From Synaphobranchus kaupii (Eukaryota; Chordata; Actinopteri; Anguilliformes; Synaphobranchidae): a stretch of DNA of 64,000 nt. The stretch is taken from NCBI GenBank assembly GCA_029718625.1, contig CM056385.1, forward strand, positions 20,018,515-20,082,514. The letters are read 5' to 3'. A program made the position numbers and the translations under genes. The notes under the pieces were generated by a model. It made no database searches. It was not told the origin of the DNA and saw only the letters and a list, made by a program, of their open reading frames with translations. Shown in pieces: positions 23,351-35,800 of this stretch (positions are counted from its first letter, which is position 1; the number at the start of each line of letters is the position of its first letter).

Positions 23351-25931
23351 ATATTAAGATAGTAATATGCGTCTACATAGGTGTGTACACAACGCACATT
23401 ACACCCTCCTGTCTGTTACATACACAGGGGTGTGCACAAACATAAACATAAAATAAAAACAAACATAAAAATATCAAGATTACATTGTGAAATGTAAATT
23501 AATATTTTCCCCCAAAATAAATGGGGGGTATATGGTAGCGGCTATAGTAGCTCTCCGATTATAGACTGGAAAAGGAATTGACCACTGAATGCATTTTAGA
23601 AGACAAATGCTGTCTCTGCACTCCCAAATCATGGAAACAATTGGTAGTTCCAAATAGGGCCAAAACTAATGTGTAATTTTCCTTTTCAATTTTACAAAAT
23701 GATATCACCCGCTCACATGAAGTAGAAAGTTTTATTTGTGTTGCGCCTTGAGGAAGGACAACAATACTTTATAACTTTATATGGAAATAATATATCCTGA
23801 AACAATGAGGTTGGTGTCTGATGAAATAGCCAAAGATTTATATCTTGCATTTCTTTATATATGGCAAATATAAAGTGACCACAGACATTTTAGAGAACAT
23901 ATGCAAGTTGACATAAATAGGCTTTTTCTTTTTTAAATCTGCCAACCCAAGAAAATGCCTAGGGAAGACCTACTGTGACCAGAAGCACTCAAGCAGTGCA
24001 AGACGTAGTCTGCTTTTAGTCATTGAACATGACTAAATAAATAATCCATAATCTTTTCTGTGGACACATTGCATAACACCACATTGCTAGAAAATGGCTG
24101 CACAGTACAAAGAAGGGATCTAAAGGTATTATCTCTTGCCCCTGGCTGTTTATCAGACGGGTGTACAAACCATTCGCAAGTGGCATAATTGAGTCCATCG
24201 GACATTTTATAAGATAGATTGATTCCTCAGCTGCCATGATATCCACGATTCACAACTAAAATTTGAAAGTACTGTCAGATAACTACAGAGGTGAGGGAAA
24301 TGTGGATATGCAGAATACGAAGAGGCTTTTTTCCGCTTCAGGGGATCAACATACATGTGAGAATTAAACAACAATCAAGGTCCACTTTGTAGCATTTGTC
24401 TGTCCTCCTGAGATATCTCATACTGCATGTCCCTGTAGAGTAAGCGTTTCAGCTCCTGATCCTGAATCTGCACTGTCCAGGAGATTGCTCATCCAAGTTT
24501 GAGACTTGCTCAGTTTACCTTATAACCCACAGTGGGGCTTCCCAGTAATGGCAACTGGAATTAGTTTCCATGTGGCTAGTCTTCTACAAAATCCCTTTTG
24601 CCAACAAAGTTTGATTACATTTGCAGTCAGGGCTCGAATTGCCCCCCTTGTGCACCGAAATTGCAAAAGATAGGTAAGATAGGTCATTCTGTAAAATAAA
24701 ACGCATTGAGTTTGCGGAGGGTGTGAGGAAAGGATGCAAGGATGAGATACGAGGACAGATGAATCGAGGCAACATGCATTAGGCAAATAGAACGTTCTTG
24801 CTCAGTTAAACGTATAGACGTAGGAAATAGGGGTGCGGCCGCACCCCCTGTCAGCAGGCACTGAAAACCTTTGTTTGATTAAAAAAAAAATAGAGTTAAA
24901 TTTAATGTTTCTTTATGCGTCTCTCTATATGTCTGACTGCGTGGTCTGGTAGCGTTACAGTAGTTTAGCCTACAGCTGAAATGTCCAAGCTATTGGGGAA
25001 TTTGTCTTATATACCCTCAGTTCAGCAAACATATCGGCTTCTTGGTTAGGCTACTCACTTTTAAAAATGTACAGTAGCCTCCGAATATGTCATACTTGTG
25101 CAAACAATATATTGCAAACATTATTAATTATAATATTAGTGAACTGTACTTTCTTTTGCAGTAGTATAGTCTTATTTTCTGATATACAAAGATGGCATGT
25201 TTCTATTTTTTATGATCTCATGATGCAGAATGGTATAACCATGCCTATTAGTTTTGGCGGTGAAATTTAACTGGTGTTAGGTAGTTTGGGCAGTGAAATT
25301 TGAACGTCAGTCAGGAAAAGAAATGGTTGCTGAATTTGGATGCCTTTTAATGCGGTTGCTAAAAAAGCAGTAGGCTATAGGACAGGAGACTGGACAATGG
25401 ACTGGCTAGCCGGAACTGAGCTGAACTTGGAGATTGTCCGATTTTGCACAGTTGTGACAACGCATGACTCAGGTGGGTGAGAGTGTTTAGTAAATATTTT
25501 TGATTGTGTTTTATTACGGATAAGAAATGGGTTGTACCTTGGTTACATTTTTATGATGCCCACATTATAGAAATCTTAGGTAAATGCATTTTTCGTCCTC
25601 TTGGTGTTGTAAGATATTAGACGATATTGACCCCTGTAGCTTTTGAGTGTTTGAGGAGAGCGAATGTGGCAATGCAGTAACATGGGTATTTTTAATAAGA
25701 TGAATATTAGTTAAGTTAGTACGATTAAATGTTCAGTAGTTTTTGGCTGTAGCAATACCAGTGAAATCTGGTATGGTTGGGAAATCTGTACATTAATAAC
25801 ATACATTTTTTTTAAATATTTTAATACTGAAATATTCATGGAAAAACATGCCCCTTTAAAGCTGGCAAAATGCATCCATAACAGACATTGAATAGTCATT
25901 TTCTACTCTCAGAATTCATTCAAATTAACCA
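23351..25931. other. Unique sequence, no supported gene
   Basis: A perfect 18-bp palindrome GGGGTGCGGCCGCACCCC (with a NotI site) is at 24830-24847, possibly the tip of an unidentified repeat. The 60-90-codon frames at about 24016-24246 and 24520-24786 show no family features. Confidence 0.4.
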
Positions 25932-26063
25932 TTTCAGGAACAAACCGCAGACCATGTCATCCTGGACTGCCCGATTTATCGGGCACCCAATGGGATGCAT
26001 GGTCTGTCGGTTCTGGATGATGACAAGATGACGTGGCTACTGGAGGTGTGCCCCGAAATATAG
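25932..26063 (+). pseudogene. LINE ORF C-terminus (truncated copy)
   Basis: The + frame reads QTADHVILDCPIYRAP, then NGMHGLSVLDDDKMTWL and stops at 26063. The 'ADH.I..CP.Y..P.G.HGL..LDD....WL' pattern is the cysteine/histidine-bearing C-terminal tail found in many fish non-LTR retrotransposon polymerases. Nothing upstream continues the frame, as expected for 5' truncation. The clade cannot be decided from 44 residues. Confidence 0.7.
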
Positions 26064-26262
26064 TCCGGGTGAACCCCCCCCGGGCTCGGGGTGGTAAAAG
26101 GATAGCCCCTCGGCCCCGAGCCTGGGGATGTGGAACAATGAAGATCCTACCCAAACGCAGAAGGAACCATTTCAGAGTGATTTTTGGAAAAGTTCTCTCA
26201 CGGGGGAGCATGCGAACCCAGAACCCCCCCCCAAAAAAAATAAAAAATAAAACCCATCCCCC
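26064..26262 (+). mobile_element. 3' UTR of the truncated LINE
   Basis: The GC-rich sequence after the stop contains an imperfect inverted pair (CCCCCGGGCTCGGGG and CGGCCCCGAGCCTGGGG) and ends in C- and A-rich runs with AATAAAAAATAAAA near 26235-26250, consistent with the 3' end of the retrotransposon. Confidence 0.5.
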
Positions 26263-26647
26263 TTGTTAACATTTTATAATTCAAGCCTCTGATGAAGTAT
26301 TCATCTGCTGTAACAGTTTTCACATTTTCTTGCGTCAGAGCTTGAACTTAAATAATAAATAAATAGAAATTCGTATTTATGTGCAGCTATATATAAAGTA
26401 GTCTATTCCACGCTGTCAAAAACAAACAAACAAGATTCAACCTTAAAGTCTAATGAGCTTTCAAAACAACTCAGGGAGAAAAGCAAACAGATCAAGAGAA
26501 TGGTATAAAAATGTAATGTCACTGAATATCACTGAGTGTAGTCAAGCCAATCATTAAGAAGACCTCCAGGTCAGACTGTCTCTCAAAATGGGAAACCAGA
26601 CAAGAGGAAAACTGCTTAGAGAAACAACAAGTATGCCACTGGCAACC
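26263..26647. other. Unannotated spacer
   Basis: No feature recognised. Confidence 0.35.
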
Positions 26648-26651
26648 TTAA

Positions 26652-27165
26652 AGGAGCTATATGTAACAAATTTACTGTACTAAATCATAAAATTACCATG
26701 ATATGTCATCAGAGATTAAGGAAACATGCTAAGTCGAAATACTGGCTTCTCCGACAACAATGCTACAGCCAGTATGTTCTCCTTTGAAATTTCCATTCCG
26801 GGTCGGAACGTCTGTATTTGTTTTGGCCCGTGTGATTCCCTATTCTCCAAGTTCTGCCCATTACGAACAACCAGATGAGTTATAAAAAATCCACAAGCTG
26901 GTTTATAATTTGCAAACAATAAATAAATTGCAAACATATACATTAGCTGATCAACTTAGTGTAGGACTCGCCGTCTTTGTCAAAATAGAATAAGTCTCAA
27001 AATATAATGTTGCGCTCGTGTTTGTTCAGTGTCCTCAACCTGGCAACCCGCGTGAGCTTCGAGTCTGAGGAGGAAGGGCGGGCGGAGACAACTCTCTCCA
27101 ATGTTGTGAATTTTGACTGCAGTACCCATTTTAAACGCTCAGTGTCAATGTTACATATAGCTCCT
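26652..27165. mobile_element. piggyBac-type MITE, 514 bp
   Basis: TTAA flanks both ends (26648-26651 and 27166-27169). The ends AGGAGCTATATGTAACA and TGTTACATATAGCTCCT are perfect 17-bp inverted repeats. The interior is unique and non-coding, so the element would depend on a piggyBac-type transposase in trans. Its ends differ from those of 20783-21389, so it is a separate family. Confidence 0.9.
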
Positions 27166-27169
27166 TTAA

Positions 27170-28681
27170 AAGAAGGAGGGAGTTCAATGGTGGAGAAGGG
27201 AAAAAATGTTGATGAGTAAACAAAATCCCAGTTTATACCTTCTTAGTCTTTATAATGAAATTTTTTGCTTGACATTAAATTGAATGAAATTAAAGAGACA
27301 GGTGTAATTCATTAAAATGTATTTTATTTTTATGAAATAATGTTGACCACTATTATAGCTCAATAACAGAGGTCATTCAACTACTGTATGTATAATAATG
27401 TGCACATTAACTAATTTATGTTTGTTTTAGCAAAAATGATTGAAGACTTTTCCAACTAAAACATCTCATTTTTTGTGAAATTTTTTATTTATTATATTGT
27501 ATCTTTGCTTTGACAGTGTGAAGAAGGTTGTGAAGCTTGTAAATATTCATTCCTATTTGAAAGTGTCATGGTTCGGAGCTCTGTGACACTAAAATGTCAA
27601 AACTGTTCAAGGGGATGCATTTTTTTCCAGGCACTAGGCTAGTATATCAATCTTATTCTAGACTGAGATGGGCATATGCCATTAAAACAACTGTAAATCT
27701 GGTCCCCGTTTTCTTAGAGTTAAGATCATCGAGTGTTTTGTGTTTGGGCTTTATTCATTTTCTGATTGAAATTAATAAAAACAATTACAAAAAACAAACA
27801 AGCAATGAAAGTAATATAAAAACAAAATAGCCGAAGATGATCTTTACAGTTTTGATGTACATCAATATGTTATCTAATTAAATAAACACATAGGTTACAG
27901 CTGTTTGTCCTCAAAATTCTAGTATGGCCTGTAGTCAATCAACATTTTTTCTTAACTTTGACTTATAAGTGAACACAAACATTACGCTTTTTCTTCACAC
28001 TCAATTTGGCGAACTGGTATTTGTGGTTGTTCAACTCGCCACACCATTAATGTAAAGAGTAAAAATAATTATCGCTATAACTGTTTAACTGTTGATTGAA
28101 AAAACTACCAAGGTTAATTACAATAAAACACACAAAATCTATTTTAGAATGTCAAAGCTCAGTTGTCAATCATGAAAATGGAAAAGCTTTCTTACTCTTT
28201 TGCCTTCACAACATCAGTCATTTGTTGTCATCCAATTCCACTTCCTCTCTAAACCCAAAAGGCTTTATGCCTCATTTATCTGACAAAACGGATTTCTCAG
28301 TCAAAAAAGACAATATAGCATCCAATGGCATACTGTGTCCTTGGTATCCTAGCCACACAGTTTTTCATTGGTACACCTACAAATTCAAGGTCTCGATCTC
28401 CCAGACACAACACCCAGCCCCCCGCCAAGCCGTGATCGCACGGTAACCCCTCCCCCTTCCCTGCATTAGTTCACTAGCATGTAGCTAATGTTAAGTAACA
28501 TTACTTGATGTTAGCCATCTAGGTAGTTGTGCCATGCCATCTAGAACGTCCTGCTGCTTAGTTTGCTAATGTTTCAAAATTAGCCACTGATAAAATAAAT
28601 AAATATATACAAAAATGTAAAAACCACCAGTTTTTGCTTCGTAACTAAATTCTTAACTAAATTAATTTGTGTTTTGTTTTC
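27170..28681. other. Unannotated AT-rich sequence
   Basis: A 116-codon frame at 28096-28446 (+) has no family signature and low-complexity codon use; it is not supported. Nothing else seen. Confidence 0.4.
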
Positions 28682-28693
28682 TCAATCTAAAGG

Positions 28694-28920
28694 ACTAACC
28701 TTTTTGTTCCACAGCATGAAGTCAGGCTCTTCATCTGGCTCTTCACTGCCTTTACTCGCTGGTCTGGGAATGTTGTTACTCAGATTTGGTACTATTGCGA
28801 ATGGAGATGGCGATTGTGGACCCATTTGTCCTCTTCTGGTATTGTAGCTGCCATGAACATTTAAGATGCGAGCACTCGACAAGGTCTTTTTTGTGCCTCT
28901 CCATTTTGTAAAACCTTTTT
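28694..28920 (-). other. Possible orphan exon or exon relic, minus strand
   Basis: An open segment on the minus strand encodes ARILNVHGSYNTRRGQMG, then PQSPSPFAIVPNLSNNIP and EEPDEEPDFMLWNKK, and is followed by GTTAGT, a reasonable splice donor after AAG. The composition (Pro/Ser-rich, then acidic, then DFMLWNKK) looks more protein-like than neighbouring frames. Against it, no polypyrimidine tract precedes the segment and I do not recognise the protein. It could be a host exon, a transposon-derived exon or chance. Confidence 0.2.
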
Positions 28921-29211
28921 TTGTTAAGTAATTTCATGAAATACATTTTTTTTTTTCCTGCATACTGAATTCATTGGTTAGCGTAATTGTTCAGGCTGTG
29001 CTGTAAGGAAATATTCTTAGACTTCCAGGCCTTTTATGAAATTGTGAAAAACTACATATTTTGAGACAAACTTATAAACAAATATGCTGCATTGCTTCTT
29101 GTCATCATGTAAGTTTATTTCAAAACTTTCATGAATTTATACCTGTAAGGTACATTTTCAAATAGGCATAATTATAATTATCAATGTACTATAGCAACAC
29201 TTCTGAATCTA
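28921..29211. other. Unannotated spacer
   Basis: AT-rich; no feature recognised. Confidence 0.35.
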
Positions 29212-29360
29212 AGCCAATGGTGGCCAATCGTATCTGAAAAGGGCTGATTTGGGTGCAGGTTTTTTTGTTTTAGCCCTTAAGACACCTGATTCTACTAATA
29301 AAAGTCCTGATTGAAGACCACGATTAGACAATTAGGTGAATCAGGTGCCGCAGCCAGGGC
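29212..29360. mobile_element. hAT-type MITE fragment
   Basis: AATGGTGGCCAATC with GGGTGCAGGTTTTT and ACACCTGATTCTACTAAT are phrases of palindromic hAT MITEs of fish. CTAATAAAAGTCCTGATTG and GATTAGACAATTAGGTGAATC form part of the fold. The outer right end is lost at CAGGGCCGG, where another repeat may begin. Confidence 0.5.
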
Positions 29361-30765
29361 CGGTTCTGTACTGTTGTATGACCAGGGCGGTTGCCTAGCA
29401 GGTGGGTGGGGGTCCAAAATTAATTATGGACAATACAATGTTTTAATCAAGGATTCCTGATTGGAGTATCCTTGTTTGGCCCCCATTAGGCATGTATACC
29501 TTTAATTACGTATGTGAGAAACCTTTGATTAACACCTTATATTTAATAAAATGTCACATTTCGTAAGGATATGTGGACAACCCATCATCACTAATTTACA
29601 CATGTCGTCGAGCTGTGAAACCTATTAAGTAAGTTAAGTTGTGAAAAGTTATTCACATGTTATTATTGTGACATTAAAAAAAATCTTAATATATTCAATT
29701 AAATTAAAATGCAATTGAATAAAGGATACTGGTATAACCTTTAGCATCACATAATTAATAGAATTAGTACAGAAGAGCAGAATGAGCACAATCTTTTTTT
29801 ACCCTTTTTTAAAAATGATATTTATTTGGATTTGTTACCGCAAGCTAAAATTGCATTTTACCCAACTATCCCTAACAACAAACATTGACCTGTTAAGACA
29901 TTCCTCTCCAATTAGCTCATACACCTGTGGTGATGTTGCAGAGTAGATGAAAAACAAAAAGATTGGCATCAGAAAAACAAGTTCCGCCATGAAGGCAATA
30001 TGCCAGAAAGTTTTAATTAGCCTCATATTTGTAGAAATGTGAGTATGCAGTGCTCCGTCAAACATCAGTTTTTAACTTTTAAACCTTAACACCAGACAGC
30101 TATGCAAGAGAGCAGGAGAGCATACCGATCTCTTTTTGCATTATCTGCCACGGAGCTAAGAGTCACGTTACAGACAGCAGTTGCTGAGAACAGAGGCATT
30201 CCTGATTGGCAGACATCTCTAATTAACATGTACACCTGTGGTGAGGTTTAATAAGTGGATATAAAAATATTACCACCATTCCAACAAATTCCCCCAATGG
30301 AGCAAGCATGCCAAAATGTTTGAATATGCAGAACGTTAATTAATTAGTCTGTGATTTATTTATTTATTTTATTTTGCATGCAACCCCAGGTTATTTGTAC
30401 CTCGGCTGTGGTTTTTAACCTTGGGTTTTAAAACGAGAGGTTAATCTACCAGTCGAATAATCCATGCCGGTTATCTTCCCATTTTGTGACAGTCTAGCTT
30501 AGTCATCTATCAATCAGTCAAGCAAAATTTGCTTTTATTTATAAATTAATTAATTTTTTAATTACAGTCTAATTCCCAGGGCATTTTGGGTCTTGCCTAG
30601 AGGGTTTTTATTTTTAAAATGAAAACAAAGTAAGGAAAATGGGAAAATGTATCCCAAGCTTACTAATGAATGGAGTTGGAATTTATTCATGCATTGTAGA
30701 CTAAACATCAGCAAAGTAAACTTCTAGAACTATAAGTTGCAAGAGAGACAGAAGCCGATGGACAT
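29361..30765. other. Unannotated AT-rich sequence
   Basis: CATTCCTCTCCAATTAGCTC (29899) and CAGACATCTCTAATTAACAT (30211), each followed by a variant of 'TACACCTGTGGTGA', show an approximate duplication about 310 bp apart. No gene supported. Confidence 0.4.
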
Positions 30766-31035
30766 ACATTACATTACATTCATTTAGCAGATGCTTTTAT
30801 CCAAAGCGACGTACAGTAAGTGCATATAGAGACATCATCAAGATCACTACAGAACAGACAAGACAAAGCACATCCTTCCCATAATGTAGCAGCTATCCCT
30901 AGTAATGAACGTTGACTGTAGTTCACAGTAAGCTGTGGGTAAATCAGCAATACTACACTTCTATTCTAAATACTATTATAAACTATAATAAACAGACAGG
31001 AAAACACAGGGAACTAGTAAACACAGGGAACTAGT
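30766..31035 (-). mobile_element. SINE/L2-type repeat with UnaL2-like tail, minus strand
   Basis: Reverse-strand counterpart of 18892-19313. It opens with ACATTACATTACATT, then ATTTAGCAGATGC and TTTTATCCAAAGCGACGTAC, the complement of the GGATA-loop hairpin, and ends with duplicated AACACAGGGAACTAGTA. The body CAGCTATCCCTAGTAATGAA matches the + copy. Possible ACATA duplications flank it, but they are too short to weigh much. Confidence 0.7.
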
Positions 31036-31763
31036 AAACACATAGGCGTAGTTTTCATTTCAACTTTAGGGGAGACACACTGCTGGACAACTCTCGTGTA
31101 GTCGAGTCACAGGCATAGCATACTAGCTAAACTAGCAATTAATTCACATGAGAATACTGGGGGTGACATGTCTCCCTGTCTCCCCCCCTAAACATACATG
31201 TATGCCAATGAATCAGAATGACGTATTGAATCTGAAAGGCAAAGACATGTGTAACCAATGTAAACCTCTTTATCCACCCCCCATTGCTCAATTCCATGTT
31301 TTCAATATAAAATAAAATATGCAACTGGCTGAACAAACCCCTCTTCCTGTAAGGCTAATATCTTAAAATAATTTTATTCACAGAATGTTGCACACATTTT
31401 TTTTTGCAAAACATGTAATATACCACATGTAATATACCACATCATTTCACGTCCTGTTTTCTGGCTCAAGCGATGCGTTCCTCATGGAGTATGTAAATGA
31501 TCACTACGGTAACAAACAGCAGCGCAGTGAGTGTCTGACTACAAATGACTGTGAAATTATAGCTGGGGGTGCAGTGTTTGAGGAGAAAGAGGTTGCGGGG
31601 GGTGGGTGCTGCACTTCATTGTCAGGGATACTCCAGCATTTAATTACAATCATGAACAAAATATGAAACTCCTTTTAATATGCAAAAAAAAGCATGAAAG
31701 CCTGTAACCAGTGTTAGGTCTCCATATCACCTCACGTGCCTTTAGCTATCTGCCTGTCACATG
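31036..31763. other. Unannotated spacer
   Basis: Contains a direct repeat of ACATGTAATATACC at about 31411-31440. No gene supported. Confidence 0.35.
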
Positions 31764-32708
31764 CCTCTCTCTCTCCCTTTCTCTTCCCCACCTCTCTCTC
31801 TCCCTTTCTCTTCCCCACCTCTCCCTTTCTCTTCCCCACCTCTCCCTTTCTCTTCCCCACCTCTCCCTGTCTCTTCTCCACCTCTCTCTCTCCCTGTCTC
31901 TTCCCCACCTCTCCCTTTCTCTTCCCCACCTCTCCCTTTCTCTTCCCCACCTCTCCCTGTCTCTTCTCCACCTCTCTCTCTCTCCCTGTCTCTTCCCCAC
32001 CTTTCCCTTTCTCTTCCCCACCTCTCCCTTTCTATTCTCCACCTCTCCCTTTCTCTTCATCACCTGTCCCTTTCTCTTCTCCACCTCTCCCTTTCTCTTC
32101 CCTACCTCTCCCTGTCTCTTCTCCACCTCTCCCTTTCTCTTCCCCACCTCTCCCTGTCTCTTCTCCACCTCTCTCTCTCCCTGTCTCTTCTCCACCTCTC
32201 CCTTTCTCTTCCCCACCTCTCCCTTTCTCTTCCCCACCTCTCCCTGTCTCTTCTCCACCTCTCTCTCTCTCCCTGTCTCTTCCCCACCTCTCCCTTTCTC
32301 TTCCCCACCTCTCCCTTTCTCTTCCCCACCTCTCCCTTTCTCTTCCCCACCTCTCCCTGTCTCTTCCCCACCTCTCCCTTTCTCTTCCCCACCTCTCCCT
32401 TTCTCTTCCCCACCTATCTCTCTCCCTTTCTCTTATCCACCTCTCCCTGTCTCTTCCCCACCTCTCCCTTTCTCTTCCCCACCTCTCTCTCCCTTTCTCT
32501 TCCACACCTCTCTCTCCCTTTCTCTTCCCCGCCTCTCCCTTTCTCTTCTCCACCTCTCCCTTTCTCTTCCCCACCTTTCCCTTTCTCTTCCCAGCCTCTC
32601 CCTGTCTCTTCCCCACCTCTCCCTTTCTCTTCCCCACCTCTTTCTCTCCCTTTCTCTTCCCCACCTCTCCCTTTCTCTTCCCCAACTTTCCCTTTCTCTT
32701 CTCTGTCT
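31764..32708 (+). repeat. Pyrimidine-rich 21-bp satellite, about 0.95 kb
   Basis: The core unit is CCTCTCCCTTTCTCTTCCCCA (21 bp), with variants such as CCCTGTCTCTTCTCC and longer CTCTCTCTCC spacers. Roughly 40 units occur head to tail. The + strand is about 95% pyrimidine. The 21-bp period and lack of stop codons keep long frames open on both strands, which explains apparent proteins of more than 300 residues; these are not genes. Confidence 0.95.
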
Positions 32709-32786
32709 CATGTATTTTTTTCTAGTGGTAGTAGTAAGTGTTGTTCTTAATGGTTTTTGTGTCTGTCTGATGAATGCCCAGAATAT

Positions 32787-32845
32787 AATTGCCCCTCTGG
32801 GATAAATAAAGTTTATTGAATTTAAATTTGAATTTGTCCAGACAG
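32787..32845 (+). mobile_element. Possible LINE 3' tail
   Basis: TTGCCCCTCTGGGATAAATA followed by AAGTTTATTGAATTTAAA resembles the short conserved 3' end of fish LINEs ('CCCCTCTGGGATNAATAAAGT'). Only the tail is present. Confidence 0.4.
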
Positions 32846-35239
32846 CAATATTTTACTGACATTAAACTTCATTGGTTGCAGTGATGGAATATCTGTTCTG
32901 CCCCTGCCGACAGATGAAGACTGAGCTCATCCCATGCACAATCAATACTTTTCAGTTTAAAATAAAAAAGTTGATATTTCGATATTTGTTTTGGGGTGTT
33001 CCACCATGCAAAAACCAATATTGTTACCATTAACAATGGTGATTATTCCACATTTTATGTTTGAAGGCTGATGATATTAATGTGAGAATGGATTGATTTC
33101 TGACATTGCCAACCATGTATATGTAGTAAAAGTATAGTAATAATAACTACATTTTCTTAAATTCATTGTTTTTCTTACAGATGATAGTAGAACAATACTA
33201 CTAATACTTGTTTTTGCAGTGGTAGCTGTCTCCGTTGGTCATTCCACCAATGGAATGGAATTAAGGAGGGAACCAGCAAGTAACGCATCTAATAGAATTT
33301 GCAGTAATTATATTTTGTATTTTACAAGCTCTGAATAGTTTAATTTATAGCAACACAAGCTACACATGGAACAGTTTGTGCCCAAGCACATGTTTCATTA
33401 AGCATTGCTGTGTTCGATTCCATGAAATTTCAGCTAAATTGGCACATTATTATTAGTGTCAATTTTAGCACCATGTCCTCCATGTTGATTAAAGCACTCT
33501 GTGGAATTCACTGCGGCTTCCTTCCTGGCTTCCAACGCAGCAAGACGCCCTCTGGAGCCGCTATGAAACGAACTGATTGTATTTCCCTGATTTTCTCCCC
33601 ACCAGAATCCTTCCTCCCAGTCAAAGCTTTGAGCCTTCTTTTTTTTTTTTTTTTGGAAATCAGGCAACATACAGTAAGTTTGGAGCTTCTCTCCATCACA
33701 GAGGTTTTCTTGAAGTTTAGATGCCAGTTTTTTTCCCCATCCTTTTATCCAGCAGGACATGGATACTACAGTCTGAATCATGACCAATCTTAACCTCAAC
33801 CCCACCACCAAAATATAAGAAGGAGAATATGCTGTGTCATGTTTCTTTTTCTTTTTGTTTGCCTTGCATCAATATTTTATTTAAGTTCCTCTACAGAAGC
33901 CAAGAAGCATTCTGCAGCAATCCCAAAATATGGGTAGAATCTGTAAATCATATGTAATGAAACTCACAATCAATATGGAAGTTATTTTAAAAAGGGAAAC
34001 ACCTGTGGTGTGCTGTAATGGAATCATTAAGGTAATCAGCAGATTTTTCTTAACATGACAAACACTGAAGCCTATTTATAGCCAGGGACCAAATTCAATA
34101 ACCTCCTCTAGCTAATGGCATGCATTATCAATCATAAATTACAGTGACAGCCGACATGGCAGATGCTATTTCTTTTGGACTTGCATGCGATAGGAAATGG
34201 CTATTTTTGTTCAAGATTATTATATTTTTTTGGTTTGTTTTTATTTTTACATCACTTTTAAGGATAAACTGTAAAGCTGTCTTTAACAGGCCTATAATTG
34301 CTCTCAGGGTCCTGTTTTCCTTGTATTTTATAGGTATAGTAATTGAATCATTTCAGGTTTTTCTTACACTGAACATGTTCATTATAAAAAAAAATACCTC
34401 ATAAAATGGTTTTACACTTTTAGCACTGCAGAAACTGATAATAGGCCCTTTGCATGATTTGATTATGTGCTTGGATACCACAAAGCCATGCCATGTTGTC
34501 TCTTTAAGCCATTCAGTGTCTTAAGTGACAGTAGTTGTTTATTGCGTGAGTGTCTTTCTAAAGCCTTCTCAATGATCTAAAGTGTCCAATATACTATTTT
34601 ATTTAAGATATGTATTGTTTTAGAACTGTCGTTGTATTTTATTGATTATTTATTTTTCTGATGGTAGTCAATGTTAAGTTTCACATTTTGCCATAGTGTT
34701 TTGGAGAAAAATGTATTATGGCCGACTCTCAGATGGGTAAGTTTTTAATATTACTACTGCGTGTAAATTTTTTGACAGACTTATTATTCTTTGGTTTGAC
34801 AGTGGCGGTCACAGAGGAACTGTAATACTTTAAACCCTTTAGTTCATTGAAAAGGTGGTATCCAAGCATGTGTCCAAGTCCAGCAAAGGGCCTATTCATG
34901 TCCAGAGCCTTTATTAGTATTATTAGTAGTAGTAGTAGTAGTAGTAGTCGTTTTAATTACCTTACAAAATGTTTCTATTTTCATGCCTGCATTTTCACAC
35001 TGAGACAGTGAGTGAATGATAGAGACAATGTGAGGAAGAGTGAAATATTGAGAGAGAAGTACTTTATGAATTAAGACAAAGTCAAAGTCAAAAGTACTTT
35101 ATTTTTCCTTTAGGAACTTAATTTGTGTAAAAGCATCATATATACAGTACACAACAAACACTTAAAAACACCTTAAAACATAAATCACACTGACAGACGC
35201 TGACAGACGCCTCTTCACCTGTCGCCATTACAGCGCCAT
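32846..35239. other. Unannotated AT-rich sequence
   Basis: An AGT trinucleotide run lies at about 34918-34948. Overlapping open frames on both strands at 33410-33811 are mutually exclusive and depend on a T18 run at 33638-33655; neither is supported. No gene found. Confidence 0.4.
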
Positions 35240-35800
35240 TGAATTAAATGTATTTTTTACCAAATTCCTTTCAAAACTTTATTTAAGGAAATTTTGAGCA
35301 AATGGAGTCAATAATGAAATAAGCAATCAGCAAAGCCGAACTATAATCAAGAGAGGGAGTAATTGCTGGGTTTGAAATAATCTGACACTATTTTATTAGC
35401 GGCTCTAGATGAAAGCATGTTGTGTAGCCACACTAGATTTCCCATTTTAATTTCAGCGCCAAGTCAAATCATCTGCTATGTCTGCGAAAGTGTTTATTTC
35501 TTTGCATAAAAACAAATAATTAACATTTAATCTCTCAAATGCATATAAAGGAGAAAGAAAATCAGTAAATGTGTTTCTTGCGTGGCTGCATGTTATCAAT
35601 AAAAAATGTGTGCCGGCAATGAGAGAAGGGTATAAAGAGAGAAATATCTGAAGCTGTCCTCAAAGCTCCAGAATAAGATAAGGCTGGTGAGGGAATTAAA
35701 TAAGTGTCCCTCAATTAGGGAAAACAGGACAGCTGGCAGATGGGAAAAAATTACTTTCCACGCACTTTATGATTAACTCAGTTTCTCGAGTCGTAAATAG
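35240..35800. other. Unique AT-rich block, candidate conserved noncoding DNA
   Basis: Free of repeats and of credible frames. It contains TTTGCATAAAAACAAATAAT, then TAACATTTAATCTC and AAATGCATATAAAGG (POU/homeodomain/forkhead-like cores) and TTTTAATTTCAGCGCCAAG. The look is that of developmental enhancers. Without alignment this remains a guess. Confidence 0.2.

Noticed and set aside
28096..28446. 116-codon plus-strand frame
   Set aside because: AT-rich, no recognisable motif, no acceptor or donor at sensible positions.
31711..32805. Several very long open frames (up to about 364 codons, both strands)
   Set aside because: They lie on the 21-bp pyrimidine-rich satellite, whose period is a multiple of three and which has no stop codons; the predicted peptides are simple Ser/Leu/Pro or Arg/Glu/Gly repeats.
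33410..33811. 127- and 125-codon frames on opposite strands
   Set aside because: They overlap antisense, span a poly-T tract that breaks codon sense, and show no family signature or splice sites.
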